From NCBI RefSeq assembly GCF_001591505.1, contig NZ_BCVA01000003.1:62001-126000 (forward strand): a DNA stretch of 64,000 nt, in the 5' to 3' direction. Within the stretch, counting starts at the first letter, position 1. The number at the start of each line of letters is the position of its first letter. The notes beneath the pieces are model-generated. The model worked only from the letters and a program-made list of their open reading frames with translations, did not search any database and had not been told where the DNA came from. Below, one piece after another: positions 42,704-50,444 of the stretch. The DNA is from Neobacillus niacini NBRC 15566 (GTDB taxonomy: Bacteria > Bacillota > Bacilli > Bacillales > Cytobacillaceae). The translations under genes and the position numbers were made by a program.

Positions 42704-43840
42704 ATGGACTTTTCATTAAATGAAGAACAAGAAATGTTCGGCAATTATGTACGAAAATATTTAGAAGACAAGGGAGAAACGAATATTGCCCGGAATTTTA
42801 TGAAGGGTGATTTAGAATACTATCAATCTATCTATTCAGGGTTAGTTGAGTTAGGCTGTGCAGGTATTAATATTTCTGAAGAATATGGAGGAATGGGTCT
42901 GGGTGCATTGGACCTTGTTCCTGTCCTTGAAGAATGGGGCCGCAGCAACATGCCCGGATTGTATTTAGAAACCAATGCACTTGCTGTGCCCATTCTTGAG
43001 ATGTTTGGAACAGATAAGCAGAAGAAAACGTATCTTCCTGCCATTGCGGAAGGAACCCAAACTTTCTCTATTGCTTGGCTTGAACCAGGAGGCAGCTACA
43101 ATCCGTTGGATATCCACATGGCAGCAACAGTAGAAGGTGATGAGATTCTAATAAATGGTACGAAGACATTAATACCAGATGCTGAGTTAGCGGATAGTTT
43201 TCTTCTGGTTGTACGAACTAGTAGTGACGGTGGGGACAAGGAGGGGATTTCACTCTTACTACTGGACAAAACAGAGCAGATCAAAATTCGCCGGCAAAGC
43301 AATATTGATGAGTCAAGGCAGCTAGGGGAAATAAAGTTGGAGAATGTAAGAGTGAGTAAAGAGTCCCTGATAGGATCCCTTGGTAACGGATGGGATATTC
43401 TCGAAGAGGGGTTATTAGCGATTAATGCAGCGTTATGCTCTGTAATGGTCGGAGGAATAGAAAAAGTGGTGGAAATGGCCGCAGAATATGCAAAAATCCG
43501 AGTACAATTTGGCCAGCCAATTGGACGATTTCAATCCATAAAGCACCGGATTGCTGATATGAAAGTAGATTTAGAGACAGCAAGATCTTTGGCTTATTAC
43601 GCCAATTGGGCATTAGAGAATCGTACCGACGATCGTGTTCAGGCAATTGCAGGTGCCCGTTTATTCGCCGCAGAGGCCTTTAACCGAGCAGCCGGTCAAA
43701 ATGTGCAAATTCATGGCGGAATTGGTTTTACAGAAGAAATCGATTGCCATCTCTTTGTGAAACGAGCCCGCTACTATGAACACTATTTAGGCAGCACTCA
43801 CTATTATTATGAGAAAGTGGCAGCTGCGTTAGGGTGGTAA
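42704..43840 (+). CDS. Acyl-CoA dehydrogenase, probable non-catalytic partner subunit
   Basis: A 378-residue acyl-CoA dehydrogenase homologue. It has MDFSLNEEQEMFGNYVRKYL, SEEYGGMGLGALDLV, WLEPGGSYNPLDIH and QNVQIHGGIGFTEEIDCHLFVKRA. At neither position known for the catalytic base does it have Glu (LLAINAA in place of MHERTGI; YLGSTHYY in place of YEGT), so it is probably the structural half of an alpha2beta2 enzyme with the gene before it, as in ChsE or Scd1AB. Starts ATG 42704 after ATGGAGGTGTTAGAGG. Confidence 0.87.
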   Translation: MDFSLNEEQEMFGNYVRKYLEDKGETNIARNFMKGDLEYYQSIYSGLVELGCAGINISEEYGGMGLGALDLVPVLEEWGRSNMPGLYLETNALAVPILEMFGTDKQKKTYLPAIAEGTQTFSIAWLEPGGSYNPLDIHMAATVEGDEILINGTKTLIPDAELADSFLLVVRTSSDGGDKEGISLLLLDKTEQIKIRRQSNIDESRQLGEIKLENVRVSKESLIGSLGNGWDILEEGLLAINAALCSVMVGGIEKVVEMAAEYAKIRVQFGQPIGRFQSIKHRIADMKVDLETARSLAYYANWALENRTDDRVQAIAGARLFAAEAFNRAAGQNVQIHGGIGFTEEIDCHLFVKRARYYEHYLGSTHYYYEKVAAALGW

Positions 43841-43882
43841 AAAAGTCTTCTACTATTCGTAATAAAAAAGGTGGGAACTTAG

Positions 43883-45355
43883 TTGGAAACAGCCAATAAG
43901 ATTCGTGAGTTTCATAATCTCATAAATGGAAAAGTAGTACCTGCTGTATTTGGAAATTGGATAGAAAGTGTCAATCCGGCAGATGGAAAAGTATGGGCAA
44001 AAATTCCTTCCAGTACAGTGGAAGATACAGAAGAGGCTATTCTGGCAGCCAAACAGGCATTTGGCAAGTGGGCTGTACTTTCTGCCATCGAACGAGCAGC
44101 CTATTTAAGACAAATAGGTGACCTATTATCTAAATATGCTGAAGAGTTAGCTATGTTAGAAACGATGGATTGCGGCTGGGTGATCCGAGAAACAACTTAT
44201 GGATTAATCCCTGTGTTACAAAGTATCTGGTATGACGCTGCACAGGCGGCCTCTATCGCCAGCCGAGGCGAAACCATTCAGTTGAGTGCAAATAGCTTTG
44301 GCTATACACTAAGGGAGCCATTAGGTGTAGTCGTCGGAATTTTACCATGGAATTCACCACTTTTTACGTTTACCATCAAAGCGGCCTATGCACTTGCGTC
44401 CGGGAATGCCGTGATTATCAAGCCTTCCGAATATGCATCCGTTTCTAGTTTGCGCTATGGCGAAATATTAAACAAGATTCTTCCGCCTGGTATTTTAAAT
44501 GTAGTGTCCGGTGACGGGATTGTTGGAGAAGCCTTGGTTAGCCATCACGACGTTAATCGGGTGACCTTAACCGGTTCAGGAAATACGGCAAAAGCAATCG
44601 TAAGGTCAACCGCACAGGCACCTAAACCACTAACATTTGAATTAGGTGGAAAGTCTCCCAATATTGTGTTTGCAGATGCAAATTTAGAAAAGGCAGCTGA
44701 GGGGGTAACAACAAACGGGATTTTTACAGGCAATGCGGGACAAATTTGTGTGGGAGGATCACGAATCCTCATTCAGCGATCTGTCTTTCAAGAAATGATT
44801 TCTTTAATGACTGACATAATAAAGAAAAATATTAAACTGGGGTCTCCTGTGGACCCACAAACCACCATGGGACCGTTAGCAAATGAAGCACAATATAACA
44901 TAGTGCGCCGTTATATTGAATTAGGAATACAAGAAGGTGGAGAAATTGTTATTGGCGGCCGTTCCGGCGGGGAGGATGTTTTACCGGATGAACCATCGCT
45001 CTCTAATGGTTATTGGGTAGAGCCGACCTTGATTCGTGTTAGACAGAATTCTCTGCGTATATGCCAAGAAGAAATCTTTGGACCCGTTGCAACGGTCATG
45101 CCATTTGATACAGAGGAAGAAGCACTGGCCATTGCCAATGATACCTCTTTTGGTCTTGGAGCAGGTGTTTGGACCACCAATTTAGATTGTGCACATCGGA
45201 TGATTCAGAAATTAGAGTCTGGAAATGTGTGGGTGAATACGTATCGCCGAGTTGGACCGGAATTACCATTCGGCGGTTTCAAAGATAGCGGATTTGGAAA
45301 AGATTCGATTCTTGAAAATACACGGGAAAAAACCTGTGTGATAGATGTGGGGTGA
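43883..45355 (+). CDS. NAD(P)-dependent aldehyde dehydrogenase
   Basis: A 490-residue ALDH with all catalytic residues: Asn157 (LPWNSP), Glu253 (FELGGK) and Cys289 (GQICVGG), plus EIFGPV and the C-terminal PFGGFKDSGFG. It oxidises an aldehyde to the acid with NAD(P)+. TTG start at 43883 with AAGGTGGGAAC upstream. In this operon it would take the aldehyde set free by the thiolase-like retro-aldolase, as Sad does in bile-acid side-chain degradation. Confidence 0.92.
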   Translation: METANKIREFHNLINGKVVPAVFGNWIESVNPADGKVWAKIPSSTVEDTEEAILAAKQAFGKWAVLSAIERAAYLRQIGDLLSKYAEELAMLETMDCGWVIRETTYGLIPVLQSIWYDAAQAASIASRGETIQLSANSFGYTLREPLGVVVGILPWNSPLFTFTIKAAYALASGNAVIIKPSEYASVSSLRYGEILNKILPPGILNVVSGDGIVGEALVSHHDVNRVTLTGSGNTAKAIVRSTAQAPKPLTFELGGKSPNIVFADANLEKAAEGVTTNGIFTGNAGQICVGGSRILIQRSVFQEMISLMTDIIKKNIKLGSPVDPQTTMGPLANEAQYNIVRRYIELGIQEGGEIVIGGRSGGEDVLPDEPSLSNGYWVEPTLIRVRQNSLRICQEEIFGPVATVMPFDTEEEALAIANDTSFGLGAGVWTTNLDCAHRMIQKLESGNVWVNTYRRVGPELPFGGFKDSGFGKDSILENTREKTCVIDVG

Positions 45356-45499
45356 ATAACAAAAGCTCTAGGCGCTATCAGATTCCGTCCTCGAGCCGAT
45401 GGCGTCTGGAGCTGGACAATTCAAAAGGGCAACAAGAAAGTTGTCTTTATTTACCCAGTTGGTCGGTATATTTTTTACTTAAAAACGGAGGGGAAAATA

Positions 45500-46918
45500 A
45501 TGGGGGAAAAATCGGTTCGCAAGTCTTTTCATTTTTTATGTCTTGGAATTCTTCTCGTCGTGTTTGCGGAAGCTACACATATACCGGCCTATCCTAAAAT
45601 GCTTGAACATTTCCAATTGGGGGCGGGATATTCCGTCTATATGCAACTGGGATTTGCATTAGGTTTAACAGGGTTTCAACCATTAATGGGGTGGCTATCT
45701 GACACTCTTGGACAAAAGATTGTCATTCTGTTCGGAGCCGCTCTTCTAACAATTGGCTCACTTCTCATCGCGATAGCTCCGGCATTCTGGGTGTTAGTTT
45801 TAGGGCTATTTTTAAAAGGGTTTTCCGGTGCGGCTGTCATTCCTTCCGGAGTATCGTTTGTTGGAAAATACTTTTCCCATGAAAAACGCGGAAAGACGAT
45901 GGGTATCTATGGGTTTTATACAGTTATTGGCGGCCTGGCAGGACCAATATTAAGTGGAATTTTTGTAGATCGTCTAGGATGGAACTCGATTTTTTTCCTT
46001 TGCAGCCTTTTAGGTGTAGTTGCCCTCCTGCTATTTGCCTTTGGGGTTCCGAATATAAAAGGGGTAAAATCTGCTTCATTTGACTTTTCAGGTGTATTAT
46101 TTGTGTTTTTGTTACTTGGAGGACTGCTATCGATTCCAACCTTTATTAATAACTATGGGCTTTCTTCCTGGATGTGGGTTCCGGCGTTTATTGTATCCGT
46201 TGTTTCGTTTCTATTATTGCTTTTGGTGGAGAAACGTCAGAAAAAACCTTTACTAGATATTGAATATGCAAAGACAAAGAACTTTTGGGCACCTTCGGCA
46301 ATTGCGGTTATTATGTTTATGTCTTTTAGCAGTGTCATGTATGTTTTAACTTTCTTTGTGCAAAGTGTGCAAGGGAAGTCTTCCACAGTGGTCGGTCTGC
46401 TTCAGTTTCCACTTTTTCTAACTATGGCCATAGCAAATATCATAAGTGGCAGATTAATGAGTAAAATCTCAACTCGTAAATTAATTGGCTCAAGTATTGG
46501 ACTATTGGTTGCCGGAGTAGGCATGTTATCAATGGCTAAAATGGATACCCCTTTCCTCTATTTATTCCTCTCCATGAGTATCATTGGTACAGCGATTGGT
46601 ATGGTTGGTCCTGTAGTGAAATCGGTCATTGTCTCAAAGGCAAGCCCATCACGTCTCGGTGTTGTTTCTTTTACGTATATAACAATAGAAAATGTTGCTT
46701 CCCGTGTGGGTGCCTCTTTTGCCCTTGTTACTTTCGCTTTATTTGCCGCTAGTGGAAACGCGGTAGGTGCTCTCTCAAGTACTGCCTTGTTATTAACGGT
46801 TTTTACAGCTTGCGCCTTTTTGTTCCTTGTATTTATTCCAAAAAGAATTGAGGGGAATTATCAGGAAACAGAACATTTGGCGGAACAAACTGAAGCAGTA
46901 GAAACCATTCCTTTATAA
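45500..46918 (+). CDS. MFS transporter
   Basis: A 472-residue major facilitator with 12-14 hydrophobic segments. It has the loop motif GWLSDTLGQKIVI (motif A-like, near residue 60) and GKYFSHEKRGKTMGIYGFYTVIGGLAGPILSG. It resembles the DHA family. ATG 45500 after ACGGAGGGGAAAATA; 144 nt separate it from the aldehyde dehydrogenase. It is last in the operon and is followed by a terminator, so it is likely the importer of the substrate (or exporter of an intermediate). Confidence 0.87.
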   Translation: MGEKSVRKSFHFLCLGILLVVFAEATHIPAYPKMLEHFQLGAGYSVYMQLGFALGLTGFQPLMGWLSDTLGQKIVILFGAALLTIGSLLIAIAPAFWVLVLGLFLKGFSGAAVIPSGVSFVGKYFSHEKRGKTMGIYGFYTVIGGLAGPILSGIFVDRLGWNSIFFLCSLLGVVALLLFAFGVPNIKGVKSASFDFSGVLFVFLLLGGLLSIPTFINNYGLSSWMWVPAFIVSVVSFLLLLLVEKRQKKPLLDIEYAKTKNFWAPSAIAVIMFMSFSSVMYVLTFFVQSVQGKSSTVVGLLQFPLFLTMAIANIISGRLMSKISTRKLIGSSIGLLVAGVGMLSMAKMDTPFLYLFLSMSIIGTAIGMVGPVVKSVIVSKASPSRLGVVSFTYITIENVASRVGASFALVTFALFAASGNAVGALSSTALLLTVFTACAFLFLVFIPKRIEGNYQETEHLAEQTEAVETIPL

Positions 46919-46946
46919 TTTGCTTATTCCATAAAACATGAAAAAG

Positions 46947-46979
46947 CAGACAGAAATATTATGTTTCTGTCTGTTTTTT
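46947..46979 (+). terminator. Intrinsic terminator of the acyl-CoA operon
   Basis: Perfect 10-bp stem CAGACAGAAA / TTTCTGTCTG, loop of 7, then six T. Confidence 0.92.
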
Positions 46980-47360
46980 ATAGTGGAAATACCGTTATCA
47001 TGCGGTTCAAAAGGGAAGGATACTTCCAGCCTTTTATGAGGTAACGTTAGATTTGGTCACAAACGCAAACGGCTAGCGTTTGTTGATAAGAAAGATGGAA
47101 AAACCGAACTTACTATCTATCTAAAACATTTTATCGAAGCAAGGGAAGGGCGTCAGTTAGTAATATTATTGGCGTTGATGAGTCAAGTCTGATGGTTAAG
47201 GAGATATTTTATTGAATGAAGGTTCATCACGACACCGGATAGAAGGAATCAGTACGACAAAGGAAAAAATAGTTGTCACCCAGTCCCTATGTATGAGCAA
47301 CTGGCAGGTACAGGTTACTTTTTTATGAAAGAACATTTTGATAATCAAAAAAATAATTTC
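46980..47360. other. Intergenic region without a convincing gene
   Basis: I see only short frames without matches. There is an inverted repeat CAAACGGCTAGCGTTTG (about 47066-47082) and stretches that look like decayed coding sequence, but none that I can name. Confidence 0.4.
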
Positions 47361-47368
47361 ATAATGTG

Positions 47369-47505
47369 TTGACACTCTAAATATATCTATGATAAATTTA
47401 TCTCAAGTTAAAAATAAATGAATTCGAGATAATCTAACTTAATTCTTAAATTAGTTAGATTGCCAAAAACCAATTTTTTTGGATATATATCTTGATTTCG
47501 AGATA
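47369..47505 (+). promoter_or_regulatory. yceI promoter and repeated TATCTC/GAGATA sites
   Basis: TTGACA (47369-47374) with an AT-rich -10 about 17 nt on (ATAAAT/TAAATT). Downstream are half-sites TATCTCAAG (47399-47407), AATTCGAGATA (47421-47431), and an imperfect dyad TATCTTGATTTCGAGATA (47488-47505), just before the gene. The last resembles the MhqR box of B. subtilis (TATCT-cga-A-T-TCgAGATA, as I recall). A MarR-type regulator may control yceI. Confidence 0.5.
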
Positions 47506-47535
47506 ACGACAAAAAACAAAAAGGGGAATTTTAAA

Positions 47536-48063
47536 ATGACAAAATGGACAGTAGATCAATCACACTCAAGCGTAGGATTTGAAGTAAAACACATGATGGT
47601 ATCAAAAGTAAAAGGACAATTTGAATCTTACACAGCGGAAGTAGAAGCAACAGACTTAACAGATTTAACTTCAGCTTCTATTTCATTCTCAATAGACGTT
47701 GCAAGTATCAATACACGCAGTGAAGATCGTGATAACCACTTAAGATCTGCAGATTTCTTTGATGTAGAAAATAACCCAACGATTACATTTACATCAACAA
47801 GCATTACAAAAGATGGAGATGACTATAGCGTAACGGGTAACTTAACCATTAAAGATGTAACAAAACCAGTTACGTTTTCTGTAGAATATAATGGTAAAGG
47901 TACAAATCCTTGGGGCGTAGAAGTTTACGGATTTGAAGCAGAAGCAAAAATTAACCGTGAAGAATTTGGTCTTACTTGGAACGCAGCTCTTGAAACAGGC
48001 GGCGTACTTGTAGGGAAAGACATTAAAATTAAAGTGGAATTAGAAGTTAACCCTGCAGATTAA
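47536..48063 (+). CDS. YceI family polyisoprenoid-binding-like protein
   Basis: A 175-residue lipocalin-like beta-barrel protein. It starts MTKWTVDQSHSSVGFEVKHMM and has FESYTAEVEATDL, NTRSEDRDNHLRSADFFDVENNPTITFTS and FGLTWNAALETGGVLVG, all standard YceI features. The fold binds amphiphilic or isoprenoid molecules. ATG 47536 with AAGGGGAATTTT upstream; there is no signal peptide, so it is cytosolic. Codon use is uniform and highly biased, suggesting strong expression. Confidence 0.92.
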   Translation: MTKWTVDQSHSSVGFEVKHMMVSKVKGQFESYTAEVEATDLTDLTSASISFSIDVASINTRSEDRDNHLRSADFFDVENNPTITFTSTSITKDGDDYSVTGNLTIKDVTKPVTFSVEYNGKGTNPWGVEVYGFEAEAKINREEFGLTWNAALETGGVLVGKDIKIKVELEVNPAD

Positions 48064-48092
48064 TTGTTTCGATTAATATCTATTCAAAATGT

Positions 48093-48120
48093 ACCGGGCG
48101 GTTTTTGCCCGGTTCTTCTA
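48093..48120 (+). terminator. Intrinsic terminator of yceI
   Basis: ACCGGGC / GCCCGGT stem, loop of 7, followed by TCTTCTATTT. Confidence 0.8.
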
Positions 48121-48146
48121 TTTCCTTTACTCGGAATGATTTTTTT

Positions 48147-49058
48147 CTACTTTTTAAACTCATTCAATCTTTCATAGGTTTCAATGAGGAAATCATAAAA
48201 AAGCTTTTCAGTTGGAAGCAGGTCACGTTCAGCAGGGTAGATTACACCAACTGTTCGCGTGAGTCTCGAATCTGAAAGGGGAATAACGACAGTAGATCGT
48301 GGTGTGTTATCGACCAATGTCATCTCAGGCATCAAGGCTACACCCAATCCTGCGGAAACTAACCCTTTTAATGCGTCAATATCCTTCCCTTCGAATGCTA
48401 TGTTTGGTGAAAAACCTGCTCCGTTACATGCTTGAACCACTTGTTCACGAAACACGAACCCTTCAGGAAGAACGCAAAAAGAGTCATTTATTAAATCCCG
48501 TAATCGAACCGATTCCCTGTCTGATAACGGATGATGAAGGGGGATGAGTGCCACAATATGCTCTGTGAAAAGAATGTCCCCTTTAATCTTTTTTTCTTTT
48601 TCAAGATTTGGCATGGGGGCAATCATCGCCAAATTAAAATGTCCATTTACAACACCATCGATTAATTTGTAATAAAGGGCATTGCTCATTTGAAATTTTG
48701 CTTCTGGGAAACGAGTACGAAAAGAATAAATGATGTGAGGCAATGTATGGGCTGCCATGCTAATTGGAAAGGCAATTCGAACAGTTCCTTTTTCAGGATT
48801 TAAATATTCTCTAATTTCTCTCTTTGAATCCTCCATCAAATACCACACTTGTTTAATTCGTTCATAAAAAATTTTGCCAAGAGGGGTTAATTTCACGCTT
48901 CGGCCCTCACGTATGAAAAGCTCTACTCCTAATTCCTTTTCTAAATTAGAAATTTGTCTACTAATGGCAGATTGGGCAATATGAAGCGCGTCTGCTGCCT
49001 CTGTTACATGCTCTCTCTTTGCTACTTCCAGGAAATATTGAATTTGTCTTGTCTCCAT
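48147..49058 (-). CDS. LysR family regulator, GltC-like
   Basis: A 303-residue LTTR close to B. subtilis GltC in its HTH (METRQIQYFLEVAKREHVTEA and ADALHIAQSAISRQISNLEKEL), hinge (EYLNPEKGTVRIAFP), PEGFVFREQVV and GLVSAGLGVALMPE. GltC activates glutamate synthase, but gltAB is not here: the divergent region holds a decayed nitronate monooxygenase gene. It may be one of several paralogues and have a different target. The intergenic ATGCAT triplet at 49078-49101 is the obvious candidate site. Confidence 0.85.
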   Translation of the reverse strand: METRQIQYFLEVAKREHVTEAADALHIAQSAISRQISNLEKELGVELFIREGRSVKLTPLGKIFYERIKQVWYLMEDSKREIREYLNPEKGTVRIAFPISMAAHTLPHIIYSFRTRFPEAKFQMSNALYYKLIDGVVNGHFNLAMIAPMPNLEKEKKIKGDILFTEHIVALIPLHHPLSDRESVRLRDLINDSFCVLPEGFVFREQVVQACNGAGFSPNIAFEGKDIDALKGLVSAGLGVALMPEMTLVDNTPRSTVVIPLSDSRLTRTVGVIYPAERDLLPTEKLFYDFLIETYERLNEFKK

Positions 49059-49077
49059 TCTTTACCACTCCACCTTC

Positions 49078-49101
49078 ATGCATTTAATGCATGAAATGCA
49101 T
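49078..49101. promoter_or_regulatory. Three ATGCAT palindromes at 9-bp spacing
   Basis: ATGCAT, TTA, ATGCAT, GAA, ATGCAT. Placed 19 bp upstream of the LysR start and ahead of the divergent pseudogene. Candidate LysR operator. Confidence 0.45.
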
Positions 49102-49248
49102 CAAAAATTTCTCAACAATTAATTATTAAATTATATATTGTAAACACATTTTAGAAAAGAAATTGTGAAAATTTATTTAGGTTTTATATTTCTACAATTA
49201 GAAACTTCGTGTTGTTTTGCCAAAAGATTTAAAGGAATGGAAGAAACG

Positions 49249-49673
49249 ATGAAAAGTAAGCGAAATACAATACCCGATCGTGCAGGGAGGACTTGCTTAC
49301 CTCGCCTATACCGAACTGGCGGCAGCGATCTCGACTGCAGGAGGACTCGGTCAGATTACGGCAGCAACGCTTCAAATCCCTGAAAACTTACGGGATGAAG
49401 TTCGTAGAGTGCGAACACTTACCAATAAGCCATTCGGTGTAAATCAGCATGTCGCTGACTCTGTGATCCGAAAGATGTGATTAGCGGTAAAGCCAATTGT
49501 AGCTATATCTATGATGGAAATGAATCAGAAGGCTTCGGCTGGGCTGGGCAGGGCAGGTAATTGGTCTTATCAACAATATTCCTACGGTTCAGGAATTATT
49601 TGATGAGATAATTCTAACAACAGAAAAAGGATTAAGTCATATAGGTAATCTTTTTGAAAAAGCGGACACATAA
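49249..49673 (+). pseudogene. Nitronate monooxygenase, decayed
   Basis: Pieces of a nitronate monooxygenase (2-nitropropane dioxygenase) of normally about 320-350 residues. ATG 49249 gives MKSKR, then the frame must shift to read IQYPIVQGGLAYLAYTELAA and STAGGLGQI, KPFGVNQHV (N-terminus). After a stop near 49480 the C-terminus appears: DVISGKANCSYIYDGN, then a shift at the duplicated GGGCA (about 49545) into WAGQVIGLINNIPTVQELF, ending TAA 49671. The middle, about 200 residues with the flavin and catalytic His site, is gone. So it has at least two frame changes plus one large deletion. Confidence 0.85.
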
Positions 49674-49836
49674 ATAATATATGGTGATTGCTAAATCAAA
49701 GTACAGGGATTCCATCCGAATACTGTTCCTTATTATTATTATTATTATTCTATTTGTACTCTTTCTCTCGAATATTTTTAGGAATGCTTGGTCAAAATAC
49801 CATTTGTTACTAACAATGATGAAATGGGGACAGATA

Positions 49837-50130
49837 ATGAAGGGAATTTTACAACAGGTAAAAGAGGAATTAGAAAAGGCATATGATAATCCACAATCCA
49901 ACAATTTAGATCAATGCCTTCTTCAACTTCAGGCGGCTAGAGAACAGTATGGGGATAAAGGTAATATGATTGAGAACTGTATCACAGCCGTAACACAAGC
50001 GAGAAATTCGATTATTGCCTTGGAGAATGCAGGGGATGTATCTTCTGCCGCAGCCTTCGGTCAAGCTCATAATGCGATTCAAAATGCGATTGAGTCTTAC
50101 TCTGGTACAGATGATAATCAGTATGAATGA
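49837..50130 (+). CDS. Hypothetical helical protein
   Basis: A 97-residue acidic, all-helical protein (MKGILQQVKEELEKAYDN, CLLQLQAAREQYGDKGN, ITAVTQARNSIIALENAG, AFGQAHNAIQNAIESY) that I do not recognise. I start at ATG 49837 (ATGGGGACAG upstream); the frame is open back to ATG 49681 and would add a hydrophobic segment containing a run of six ATT codons. No Cys-rich or catalytic motif. A strong terminator follows, supporting a real transcript. Confidence 0.6.
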   Translation: MKGILQQVKEELEKAYDNPQSNNLDQCLLQLQAAREQYGDKGNMIENCITAVTQARNSIIALENAGDVSSAAAFGQAHNAIQNAIESYSGTDDNQYE

Positions 50131-50170
50131 GGATGTTCCAAAAGCTTTGCTTTTGGAACATCCATTTTTT
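50131..50170 (+). terminator. Intrinsic terminator
   Basis: GGATGTTCCAAAAGC / GCTTTTGGAACATCC stem with a 3-nt loop, then ATTTTTT. Confidence 0.92.
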
Positions 50171-50444
50171 ATTTTGTCTGGTGTTAACTCCTGTCACCTC
50201 TCAAACCATTTTGCTTCTAAAGATAGTTACAAACAGCTATAGGCAAGGAAATGAAGAAGTAACTAAAAACTGAACTGTAAAATTAATGGCTGAATGGCCA
50301 TTATAAATCTTTAAAGATGGTCGTTTTTACACAACGGTTTTTAAAGGCTTTCGAAAACAAAAGAATGGAAAAGTCATAAGTGAAAAAGTGAAAAAGGAAA
50401 AAAGTTAAATTAACTTTTCCCCCTACTTCTACTTGTTATTTCAT

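Noticed and set aside
47213-47229. Second FadR-like sequence TGAATGAAGGTTCATCA
   Set aside because: The dyad is imperfect and no promoter or gene start follows it; probably chance.
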